Below are positions 34,601-45,300 of a DNA stretch of 64,000 nt, piece by piece (position 1 is the first letter of the stretch; the number at the start of each line of letters is the position of its first letter). The DNA comes from Halichondria panicea (taxonomy: Eukaryota; Porifera; Demospongiae; Suberitida; Halichondriidae), in NCBI RefSeq assembly GCF_963675165.1, contig NC_087388.1:4283047-4347046 (forward strand). The letters run 5' to 3'. Made by a program: the position numbers and the translations under genes. Under the pieces are notes generated by a model. It ran no database searches. It saw only the letters and a list, made by a program, of their open reading frames with translations, and was not told the origin of the DNA.

Positions 34601-37600
34601 AAACCAGGTATTTGAACGTATAGTTGGTGTTTTGTAGCACGTATGTAATTCATTCACACGCGCACATGTTATTACATACTGAATCTACCAAGGGCGTATA
34701 AAAGAGAAGAGTGAGCAAAAACTTAAGTGGTTTGTGGAAAGTACTAAAAATAGATATCTATTAATAGATTTTTGTGTATAGCGGTAATTTTCGTATGGAC
34801 TAACCATTTATAATTATTCGTACGACTCAGGATAGTAACGTTGAATCTATTGCGGTAGCCTTTTCATATATGATGCTCTTCAATACGAAATATACGAAAA
34901 TTTCCACCATACGAAAATAACCATGGTATATATTAGCAGGTAGCTATAAATAGATAAAGTTCATACTCACACCAAGTGGATTATTGTGAGTATTGTGAGT
35001 TGCATGCCCTCTTCTCTTTTATAACCGTATTACTAGGAATGTTTGCGAACATCAAACATATGCGAACTGACAACAATAAAATCGCAAAACCTAAATTATT
35101 ACTAGTAAGTATTATGATTATACACACGATCCTTGCCAGAACGCAATAGTTAGATTGCAAATTAAGGGTCAAATTTTTGATTTGGCTGATTCACAAAGGT
35201 TTTTCACCAGCAAAATATTCTAGTAATCTGATATGCCCTTGATGTTACTTTGTATACCGTATAGCGCGAAATTTTCGAGGGGCTTAATTTTCGTGGATTT
35301 CGTGGGTTAGCAATCCTACACGAAAATTAAGTCCACGAAAATCGTTCTTTACCTGCTATAACGTGCAAGATTTAAAGGCGTGGCTTCCGGTAAGCAGTCA
35401 TTCCGCGAACATTGTGCAACGAAATGGCTTTTAGAGGCCAATCCACGAAATATAAGTGCCTCGAAAATTTCGCGCTATACGGTATATATATACCGTATAT
35501 AGCCGGTAATTTTGGGGAGGGCAAACATTCGTGGTTGAGCAATTAGTCACTTGCTGCTGCACTGCAGGTAAAGGTAGGCAAGGTTGCTTCATTTGTCAGT
35601 AAAATAATTATTCGCGGTCAGAGCTTCAACCACAAAGACCACAAACATTTTGCCCCCCCCCGAAAATTACCAGCTATAATTAGATGGTATACCGTAATTG
35701 ATGTAATTACAGATTACAGCACCACGTCAGCATTAGCATAATTCTTGAGGTCCTAAAAGAAGAGCCTACCTTTTTTTCTGGTACTTGTTTGAGACATCAT
35801 CTTGCATCTTTGACTTCCATCATACTATACTGGATAGTTGTCTGACCCATAAGCTACAGTCATGAATGCTGTTTACGAGTAAGCTCTTATCGGTACAGCT
35901 AGCTAGCAAGTGAAACTGACCACGCCCATTTTCACTAAAGTGTCTATGTGTATACTAGCTATAGAGCATAAACGCCCAGGGTGTCATATACAGGGGGGGA
36001 AGGGGGGATATCTCTCCTAGCTCCAATTCCCTCCCCCCCCCCCCTAAAATTTGCATTCAGGTACTAGTTGGGGTCCATATAGCTATCAATTTTAACTTTT
36101 TTTTAGTAGTTACTTTTCTTAATTCCTGATGAGAATATGCAGTGCAATATTATCTATCTTGCTAGCAGGTGAGAGATCACTGACAGTTTTGATAACAACT
36201 TTAATACAACAAGACAGAACCAGCACAAATTAAGACAAAGAACTAAGAACAAAAAGACATAACAGACACTAATAAGAAAACAGGGCGCAGGGCCCTATAA
36301 ACAACACAAAAGACTATTGTTACAACTGCTCTCTATTAACAATAATTAACTAATTAACATTCTTAACAAAAACCATGGAAACTAAAACTAATTACTCTAA
36401 TTAAGTCATAAAGTCATAAGTGTACAGTACTATTCCAACAATTCCCCCCTCTACTTCAAAATCCTGTATGACACCCTGACGCCACCATAATTTATGCCCA
36501 GGGGGGTCGGACAAGGGTGAACTGTTACGTAAAATTTAGTTTGTACTCCTATAATTATGACGATTTGTTAGCTGAAATTGCGCCATAAGAATCAATCTAC
36601 GGCCCAACATTTTAAGGGGGAGCATATACTCCCAGACCCCCAGTTTGGCATGTACCTTCAGTGTACGTATAATTATGCTGCAGGGGGCTTTTCCCCTAAA
36701 TTAAATTTTTTAATTTTCCTAATTTGTCCTCTGACCCAAAATCATGGATACATGCAGCCTAGGCCGATTAAAATACGGCCTGGTACCTATTGCAGGGGTG
36801 ATAGTGCGCATGCGCTTCAAATTACCCAGAATATGGGTAATCGTACCACGAACGTAAAACCTTAGTAAATTATACTGGAAATTAGTCAGTTTACTAAGAA
36901 TATGTTCCGTAACACTTTATCTCTATGACTGAGTTCTGTGAAGCTGTGGCTTATGCTGTCTGTTGCGTTGGTCTAGAAGGCTTGAACACTAGTTTTAAGA
37001 CAAAAGAGGCTCTCATCTACGTCTAGGATGGTCCTATATAGCTGGGTTGTCTTCGCGAGTAGCAGTTTGAGGCACCATACACTTCCCATAGCCTGTACAG
37101 ATCCAAGGTAAGACATCCTGACCATACAACCGTCATAGAGGTAGATGAGAGCCTCTTCTGGTTTCAGACTAGTGTGAAAGCCTTAAATGGAACAACCCAG
37201 AGAGCTAAGCTGATGTACAAAGATAGAAAATAAGATGAGAGAAAGAAAAAAGGGGATTCCCCAGATTCTGGTGAATAAACTAACGCATGCGCACTATCAC
37301 CATGCAATAGGTGGTACCAGGCCGTATTTTAATTGGCCTGGAATCGAGGCTACATGCAGCCCTGCAATGATCCTTAATACCGTTGTCATATTTGCTCTAT
37401 AGACTGTAAAACCACATTGTGTCTATATACCGTATAGCGTGTAATTTTCGTGGGGTAAAATATTCGTGGTTTTCGTGGTTAGAGGTCTGACCACGAATAT
37501 TTTACCCACGAATGAAGCGACCTTGCCTACCTTTGCCTGCAGTGCAAGCAGCAACCACGAAAATATTACCCACGAAATGTCTCAATATTGCTGAACCACG

Positions 37601-38700
37601 AATATTTTGTCTCCCGAAAATTACCCGCTATACGGTACATAATACTCGTGTCATAATGATAGAGCCAGCAACATGTGGCTTATTAATTGGCTGTAATTAT
37701 GTACATATATACCTCTGCAGAATTGTGCTACAATATATGGACTCGCAAGTGTGTCTGCTACGTGGCAGCCATCTTTGCTCTCATTATTGGGGTTACGCTT
37801 GCAACAATACTGATAATTGACATTAACCCACATTATCTCAAATCTGACATCCCCTGGGCCCCGGCTAATCTAGTCTCGGAAATCCCCAAGCCCCCTAGAG
37901 ATTCCCTGAGCTCGCCGTTTAGGACAACTGATTTTACCCAAGAGATTGTTGAGAGAAAAAAAAATGATGAATTGACGATTTACTGTGCAGAAATTGAGAT
38001 CAAACGTTTGAATAACCATCAAAAAGTGAAGTACAAATTGTCATTCAATCAATTCAATCAAAACCTCACCGAAACCACAGCGCTTTTACCTCTGTCTCTA
38101 GCTAATCCCACAGCGTATTACGTCCTCTCACAGTCAAAGTTGTCTGTTTATCTTTGCCTTTCAGACGGAGAGGTGCATCCTCTATCAGTCAAGCTTCTTC
38201 TTTACAAAAGAATAGACCAAAGTTGGGAACCAGAAAATAATGTGGTCGTAGCTAGTCAAAATGTTACCTTTAATAGCAGTTCATGTGCCAACACTACAGT
38301 GATTGCCCCTGAAAGTACAGTTGTGTACCTGGCCCTGTCATCGCCCGATAGTGTGAGCTTTAAAAGCATTACAGGTAATGTGAAACAATTCTACTATGAT
38401 GAAACATCACTAGATATCGTGAACGTTTCCAATATTGTGTCAGAAGAACATCCAAAGATAATTTCCGGCTCTTCGAGTAAGAAACTTGTTTGTTATGTGT
38501 GGGGAGGATTCGACGACGATTCGAACATTTTCTATGAAATAATTTTTTTACGTGTCCCTGTCGTGTGGAAGAATTGGACACCTTCAGTTTTTATTCTGGT
38601 TTGTATTTGTCTACTATTTTCACTGTGTGTTTGTATTGTTTTTAGTTGTAGCTTTGCAGCTCGTAGGAGACATGTAACTCATAATTATACACTAGTCTAG
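25639..38700 (+). CDS. T5: caspase-like / six FN3-like / two-pass membrane protein
   Basis: Exons 25639-25687, 25757-25849, 28871-28915, 28978-29058, 29177-29929, 30805-31188, 31292-31612, 31723-32178, 32833-33153, 33291-33746, 34281-34607, 37721-38700 (1421 aa), all joined in phase 1. Residues about 90-340 are a clan CD caspase-like domain: LGVLLLIHN strand, CHGN with the putative catalytic His (about 190), and FDCCRS with the Cys (about 231), closer to paracaspase/metacaspase than to the caspase QACRG motif. Three A-B pairs of beta-sandwich modules, FN3-like (FRVISE, YEVCVEA strands), follow. Then come TM1, an ectodomain with VKQFYYDE and sequons, TM2 and a tail ending TLV, a possible class I PDZ ligand. 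No signal peptide precedes TM1, so the protease-like part is cytosolic. The first two exons are 3 kb from the rest and less certain. Confidence 0.7.
26790..27660 (-). mobile_element. Decayed LINE reverse-transcriptase fragment in T5 intron
   Basis: The minus-strand translation in shifting frames contains FADDTK (the reverse-transcriptase catalytic YADD-type motif), then a region around LQNWDMKYKDRLNHAQIATL and VRLWNALP. These are typical of the C-terminal part of metazoan non-LTR retrotransposons. Stops and frameshifts are frequent, so it is dead. Confidence 0.75.
27654..27999. mobile_element. MITE, TACCGTATTTACTTGATTA ends, in T5 intron
   Basis: The end TACCGTATTTACTTGATTA is repeated inverted at the right end (TAATCAAGTAAATACGGTA), with an internal series of CGCC-rich phrases. 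A divergent relative lies at about 61345-61725. Confidence 0.75.
30160..30670. mobile_element. Fragment related to the 15.5 kb element, in T5 intron
   Basis: It shares TTCCAGCTGTAACTGCT, GCAATGCAACGAAAAC and the right-end phrase GAGAGGCATTAGCACAGCG with the element at 15477-16464. No gene inside. Confidence 0.5.
31283..33770. repeat. Recent tandem duplication of a B-A exon pair in T5
   Basis: Exons 31292-31612 and 31723-32178 are repeated as 32833-33153 and 33291-33746, with offsets of 1541 and 1568 bp. The difference is a 27-bp indel in the intron. Exons and flanking intron are nearly identical at the nucleotide level, so the event is young or has been homogenised by gene conversion. Confidence 0.9.
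33779..34072. mobile_element. MITE in T5 intron (AGGGTTTCATGCAGG ends)
   Basis: The left end AGGGTTTCATGCAGGAT is inverted against TGTATGAAACCCT at the right, with G-rich blocks inside. A partial version at about 32211 sits at the same place in the other duplicated unit. Confidence 0.6.
34100..34930. mobile_element. Two MITEs of the TATAGCG family around the last FN3-like exon of T5
   Basis: About 34100-34250 and about 34775-34930 carry the inverted phrases CGAAAAT...ATTTTCG with CTATACGGTA or TATAGCGGTAATTTTCG ends. The coding exon at 34281-34607 lies between them. Confidence 0.5.
35255..35690. mobile_element. Two head-to-tail MITEs of the TACCGTATAG family in T5 intron
   Basis: 35255-35485 has the ends TACCGTATAGCGCGAAATTT and its inverse. 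35487-35690 has TACCGTATATAGCCGGTAAT and a decayed inverse. Both belong to the family seen at 9.3, 37.4 and 50.2 kb. Confidence 0.65.
36170..36440 (-). mobile_element. Possible solo LTR
   Basis: Read on the minus strand, a purine-rich run (AGAGGGGGGAAT) is followed by TGTTGGAATAG, the form of a polypurine tract plus LTR start. About 270 bp of AT-rich sequence follows. No second LTR, primer-binding site or gag-pol is visible, so the call is weak. Confidence 0.3.
36760..37352. mobile_element. MULE-like element, copy 3, in last T5 intron
   Basis: The inverted arms share GCCGATTAAAATACGGCCTG and GATAGTGCGCATGCG. The element is flanked by the perfect 9-bp repeat CATGCAGCC at 36751-36759 and 37353-37361. 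The left end has lost about 10 bases of the TAGCCTCG tip. Interior sequence was not recognised. Confidence 0.75.
37425..37640. mobile_element. MITE of the TACCGTATAG family before the T5 membrane exon
   Basis: The ends TACCGTATAGCGTGTAATTT and TTACCCGCTATACGGTA are inverted, with repeats of CCACGAATATTTT inside. It lies 81 bp before the final T5 exon. Confidence 0.7.
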
Positions 38701-40283
38701 CTAGATCTAGTGTTTTAATAATTATAATTATATAGTTTCTGGAATTGATTTTGCATACAACTATCATGCATGCATGGGTTCTACTAGGATATGGTTTTGG
38801 GGAGGAAAGAAGACGAATGAAGTAATGGACAATTTGAATGCTACTGATAATTATGGTAAACCCTCCTTAGTTTTAGATTAAGAATTTGTGGACTGTGGTC
38901 AGTTAGTGTGGTGCATGGATCAGGATTGCATGTGAGAAAGATGCTCCCACTATTATGGCTGCATGAAAATTTGCCACAGACTTATTTTGGAGGATTACAA
39001 AACCAATTAATGAACTGAAGTTTGGTGTGGCTGCATATATAATTATATAGCAATATCAAGTGAGTCATTGTTTCTTTTTTGTATTATATACAATTTTCCT
39101 TTTTTGATTATATACAGTCCAGGGGAGTTTCAGTGGTTTCCAATGAAACCCTCTTTTAAGTTTTATATGTGATCTGATCAACAACTCATATACGTAGTGC
39201 AGCAAACAGCTATTTGAAAGTTGAAAGTCCCTTTCCAATTTCCTGGATTCGCCAGTGATATAATTATACTAGGCTATAATTATACCGGGGTAGCTCATTA
39301 ATTAATTGGTAAACAGCTATATAGCTATATAGCTTTAGGATACATAGAAGAATTACAGCCCTGAGGGTGTTTTTCAGAAGAGCTTGCAACTGTCACAAAG
39401 GACGTCGAATGCACAACGCTTGGATTAGGAATGCTCCTGAGCATCTGTATTAAAGAGACGACGTGTTGCTTAAGTATAGCTTTTTGATGGTGGCTGTAAA
39501 ATCCGGCATAGTCTCGCTCTGTTTGCATGCATCGTGCAATGAATTAATTGTTGCTATTGGAGTTCCTATAATGCTGCGGTCACGTGGTATAAGTCAGATA
39601 TACACTTACTCAGAGGATAATGCACCCCCATATATCCTCCTCGTAGGTGGTATATATCCTATATACATACGAGTCAACATTAATTTTATGCAATAATTGC
39701 ATGCGCTGTCCAATCCTAAGTTGTAGTCTACTAGTGTCATCCCGTTGTTGCCAGTGACCTCTGCTGTGTCATCTTTCAGCCTGTATAGAAGTCACTCTAA
39801 CCAACCAAAATCCAGAAGTTCGCTTAAAAAGAGGGCGTTTCTAAAAATAGAAATCCCTCATTGTCCGTTTATTGCCTCTACTTTTCAGGCTGCGCTCATT
39901 AATATTTTCAAAGGAGAACACTCACTTTCGCTGTTTTTGCTGTGGTTGCAAGTGATGTTTTAGATTTATACATTTGTGAAGTAAAGTAAAATAGTTAGCT
40001 TTTAGTGTCTAGTAGCTTAAGTGCCTGCTAATACCCTCGGCCAGTGCTCTATAGATATAGTGTACAATGGTGGAATCACATTGTTGCCTACATTGTCTCC
40101 AATTTGAAAGTGTAAAACCACTAGTTGTGATAGCTTTCTCTATATGGTCAGCTTGAGATCAATGAGTGATAGCTTTATATGGTTTGTGTAGCCCTCTTTT
40201 GGGCCCACATTTGATTTGAGTATTCACCTTTTTAGACTAGTGTAGTAACCTTTCTGTAGCTAGATCTACCTGTTGTAATAGCA
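38701..40283. other. Spacer between T5 and S4 without recognised gene
   Basis: Short open frames here have no recognisable domain, and none joins by splice sites to its neighbours. The S4 promoter should lie near the right edge. Confidence 0.4.
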
Positions 40284-42086
40284 ATGGACACTCAGTCTGA
40301 TAGAGCTAGCTGTGTTATACAGCAGAAAGATGATTTTGATAGGCTAGCTTTGCCTTCTGTCTGTCCCAGTTGCAAAAGAGATAAAGTATCATGTGTTTGT
40401 ACTGAGAGGTTGGATCCAAATGACCCAGAGAAGATATGGGCGATTTTGTACTATCCCGATGCTGTTAAAGTCAGTCACAAGAAGCTCTGCACCTTGCTGA
40501 AGAAATTGAAAACTTACAACGATAATCAAGTGAGATTCTTGAGCCTAAATGCACCTATCAATGTGTTGCCCCACTATTTATATTCCCCCCCCCCACCCCC
40601 GGGACATACGGGGAATTTAACTATAATTTAACTATTGGCCCCATACTGGGGGATTTGACCTGGCTTTGCGTAGTAAAACTGCTTTTATAACCTGTTTTGA
40701 TGTTTGCAACTGTTTGGCAGAATCCTCCCCCACCATGGAGGGGGAATTTGACTTAGGTATGGTCAAATCCCCCATATAAGCCCGTTGGGCAACACATTGA
40801 TAGGTGCATAAAACACAGCATATATAATTACGCATACCTATAATTATAAGGCATGCACCACGTCCGTGCAGTTGTGTCCTATATACTGCATATACGTGAT
40901 TCTTAAGTATAATTAGGCTAGTATAATTAATAGTATGGCTAAGAGTGCAATATGGGATTAATAGCACGAGTAACAAGCAATGGCAAGGCTACATTGTACG
41001 AGGCGCAGCTGAGTGCTATTAACCTTGCCAGTGCTTGTTATGAGTGCTATTGATCCCTTATTGCACGAGTATAACCATACTATTGATTTCTAATCGTGAA
41101 TGATAAAGTTCTCTGCAGTTTTTATTAACATTTTCGGACGCGGCTGTAATTCGAAAAAATACGTTGTCATTGACAGCGTGCAACTATTTGACAGGTAATT
41201 GCACGCTGTCAATGACGACGTGCAATTACTGGTAATACGGGATTAATTGCTGTACACTCTCCAGTCGCTAATAGCACATCATACGATTTTATATAGCTAA
41301 TTAAGTAACGGAGGGTAAAATTAGTTGCAATATACCTTTACACAACTATATAACATGTATTGCAGCTTGCTATGAACAAATTTGAATGGACACTTTCAGC
41401 GAGAGTGAATTGTAAAGATGACGACCCCTCTCAAGGCGTGCAAGCATCAATAAACAACCCTCCTTGCTCCGACTGTGAGGCCTTACGTGTGCCATGTGAT
41501 TCTAGCGATCCCGTTTCAGACGACACTCCATCAAATAATGTTAACGGATACTTCTGTGTGACTGCACCAGTGGATGATCCTCCTAACGTGCAAAGCCCTG
41601 GAAATCTACATTATGTTTGTGACTACACGCACACGGTCATTGTTGATCTTCGGTACAGCTTCCAGCCAATTATAAGCGTGCCAATCTGTGGAAATGTGTG
41701 CTCCGTTTCTTCGATCTGTTATTTGAACGACATTGCTGATAAGGTGCGAGAGATTGTTATTGAGCAGCTCAGCCTCCAGGATCACAACAAGTACAGGTAT
41801 AATTAATTATATGAAGTGTATGCATGTGAAAAGTGAGTATTCGAAATCGATAATGATTGTATATACAATAATTATACTGATGCTATAATTATGAGTGACT
41901 ATACAATGAAACCGCCCCTTGCTCGATCATCAATAGTGTCATAATTATACATGCTCTCGCCCCCAATTCTATATACTTATACCAGCTAGTATGTTGCTGT
42001 ATATATGTAAATACGTACTTGTTCATTATAGGGTCTACGTACTCAAGCCACAAAACCAGACATACTTAGGAATATCTCCAAGGTGA
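40284..42086 (+). CDS. S4: small protein of the S family
   Basis: Exons 40284-40529, 41366-41796 and 42032-42086 (243 aa), phases 0 and 2. It resembles S3 throughout: DPEKIWAILYYPD block, LAMNKFEWTLSARVNC at the start of exon 2, YFCVTAPV, VIVDLRY, LNDIADKVREI, and VYVLKPQ in exon 3. It has an N-terminal Cys-rich extension (CPSCKRD, then CVC) not present in S3, and further Cys in exon 2. The last exon stops at TGA after ISPR, where S3 reads on for about 30 more residues. The TGA overlaps an AG|GTGAAC donor-like site, so another exon is possible. It is convergent with T4, mirroring S3/T3. Confidence 0.65.
40930..41281. mobile_element. MITE in S4 intron 1
   Basis: The ends contain AGAGTGCAATATGGGATTAA and its inverse form, with inner palindromes AACAAGCAATGGCAAGG and GTCATTGACAGCGTGCAA. 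Related copies are at 7511-7680 and 63738-64000. Confidence 0.65.
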
Positions 42087-42349
42087 ACACCCCCACGCTT
42101 GGACATATGCGATGAAATGGGCGTAGAGTCCCCAGCAGAAGATTAAACTATATAATATTATAACTATGCATGCGTTTAGTTATATATAGTTACATGCAGT
42201 ATATTATATATATAGCATTGTTTGCTATACCGAACAGTTTTGAGTTGTATACATAAATACATTACTAAACTATATATACGGTTTTTCATTTTTCAGCAAA
42301 ATTCATTGAACAACACCCACACAAAAAAACACAGAAATGGAGCCAAAAA

Positions 42350-45300
42350 TTAGTTGATAGTAAGATAGTTATAGTTTTTCTTGTTTCTAGCTTTCACACC
42401 ACTACATACACACGAGCAAGCACAATAGAAGCATAGCAAAAGTACACACAAAGCAGATAGACACACGAGTGACAGTAGTATAATAGTATACATGTTCCAG
42501 AACCCACGGTATACGTTGTACTCTAAAGTCACATAGTACGATTCAGCCACTTCGTGGGGAGGAATGGAATAAACTAAAACACAAGTTTTCAGCGTGTCAG
42601 TGTAAGTATCAGTTGAGCTCGGTGTGAAAGGTACGGTGCAGGAATCAGTAGATGTTAGTACACATACAGGGGGTGGGAAATTGTCTCTTGAGTAGTGGAT
42701 TTGATGGACGATAACTGTAAATTGTAAGTTGACAGGAGAATCAGGCCTGAGTCCAATAAAGTAGTAACCAGTGTTAACAATTGTTAAAGAAAGTGAATAT
42801 GTTTTTTCTTTTTCGTTAACTTGTATTGGGTACGTTTCATAAGCATCAGGTTTATCACCTCTTTGGAAAGCTTCATACTGTTGCAGATTGTTGTACAGAA
42901 CAAATTCTATTGTTGTGTTTTGGGTTCTAGTCGGGAAAAAAATTGCTGTTAATTTCACTTTGGAGCCGGATATGAAATAATAAGGTGATAAAATCACGTC
43001 ATCGCGTGTAGCCGTTACGTTACCTGATGAGATGTTAAAATAATTATCGTCCACGATTAAATTTTCAGGGTAGAATGAATATACCTCAACTGTACACGCA
43101 GGACAACGATTGTGTTTCGATTCTTCAATAGTGATTTTATTATAGTAATATGTATCGAAATAATCCAACAACACCATATTTTGATTTTCGACTTCGATTA
43201 TTTGAGAAATTGTACCTGGAACAGTCGATATACGTATCAATATTGAGCCAAATGTTATTAGAGCAGCTGCATTTCCAAAGAAAACCACCAGAACGATAAG
43301 TTTCCAACACTTTAGTCCACTTTTTACTGTAGGGGAGCAAAATACACAGTTGAGATACAATTATGGATTATATACCCCACTTGGGGTCTGTATCATAGCA
43401 ACTGGGTGGGGTTTAACTACCATTAACCCCCGCATTCCTCATAAACTTCCTTGCCTTGAGGGCAAACTGATTCTATACTAGATCTACACAGCTAAAAAAA
43501 AGCTAACATTTGTTGACAAGGGCAGGACAGATGGGTGGGGCTCACCGCTTGGACTAGTACAAAGGCTTATAGCGCTGGCTACAAGCTGTACGGACAAGCT
43601 TTTTGCTCGTGTTTTCAATAGTTTTTAAGACTGTTAGCTAGTTGTATCCAAGGTGAGATAGAAAAAATCATTCCAGTGGGTATATAACACTTATTGTCCA
43701 CTACATCAGAATTTATGGCAGTAAACCTCCGAGGACGAGGGTAGTTTTGTAGGTTGTATATACACAGTTGAGATACAATTATGGATTTTAGAATAATTAT
43801 ATCCAACAAGTGCGTCTTCCTACGTATGCGTTGACAAATTGACTTAATATGCATGCAATCTGGCTTCTCATTAAATGCCTAGAGCCAACAATCTTCCTAA
43901 CAACAATAATTATGAAGATAACAACAATATGAAGCAACATCTTAAAACTCACGTACATTTGTTATTTTTCTTCAGCAATGGTTCCAGTTCTGTACAAAGT
44001 AAACAAACATTGGTAGTAGCTAGTCCATATTTCAATTAAAGTGGTCATTTTAGGGTTTGTGGTGTATGTAACTAGAAGAGGAATTTCCCTGGGAAGGTCC
44101 CCTTATTGTGAGATAGCCAGCTACAAACGAGGTATACAGGAACGAAACTGATACATACATGTACACTGTACATAATAGGAACAAACACTAGAATACAATC
44201 ATAGAGCTATAATAATTACAATGTATATATGGAATGTGGAATGCACTTTGTGTATTTAGAGGCTTTTATTTTATTTTATAGAGAATAACAACTAACTATT
44301 AGACTGAAATCCTTACAGTCATAAGAAAAGCACATACGAGCTAGAGTATAAATAGGAAGTAGAGACTAACTATTGATGGCATAATAATTAAGTCATATCC
44401 TACTATAGCCTCGGTCCCAGGCCGATTTTTTTTTAATAGAACGAAGTTGAAAAATACGGCCTGGTATTGATTGTATCTGGGCGTGGCAGGAACAGGAAAC
44501 AAAAGCAGAGATTCTTTACATTTTGTTTCCTGCTTTTTTTCTGTAATACTAAAGGTGTACGTAGAGGCATTTTACTCCCGTAAAAGTTACAGTAATTTAG
44601 CTCCGTGTCATGTTCTCAATTTATAGCTAGCTAGCTATGGCATGCAACGCGTTGTCTTGTTTGAAGCAAGATGGCCTCACTCTCATGGCAGAACAGGCCC
44701 AGGCTCTCAAGCTCCTGTTTGAGGGAAGGGACGTGTTTATCTGGTTCCCAACGGGGTATGGCAAGTCTCTCTGCTATATCAGTTGCTACCCTTTTTAATG
44801 GACTACAAGCTAGGTAGGACCAAGGCTCCTCCTGTTGACAAAAGTGTTGTTCTTGTTAATTGTCTCTCCCCTTGTATCTCTCATCATGAGACTCATGATT
44901 GACCAGATCAGGAGTCTAAACAATAGAGGTGTTTCTGCTGCCATCCTCAGTAGCAATAAAGGAATCGACAAAGATTTGGTTGCCACTCCCAAAGAAGTGT
45001 CTTCTGGGAAGTATTTCCTGCTGTATACTGCCCCAGAGGCTGTTGTTGAAGACCACTGTTGGAGGATTCATTTTTTGTTGTACCACGAGTCAATTTGTTT
45101 TATGTATTAAAAAACCACGCCCAGATCACGCCCAAATACAATCAATACCAGGCCTAGTAGGCGACCTAGCGTTCAATTGGAGACGGATCGGCCTGGGGTC
45201 GAGGCTAATCCTACTACATATAAACGCACAAACATAATAATATGCATGATCTCACTGTTTTAGTTTGTCTGGAAGACTCACCAGTTTCTGTTGTACCTAC

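Noticed and set aside
37687-37720. Upstream start for the T5 membrane exon
   Set aside because: The sequence before 37721 is intron ending in CTCTGCAG; phase-1 entry matches the upstream FN3-like exon.
40632-40976. 114-residue minus-strand frame in the S4 intron
   Set aside because: Composed of low-complexity and MITE sequence, with no recognisable domain.
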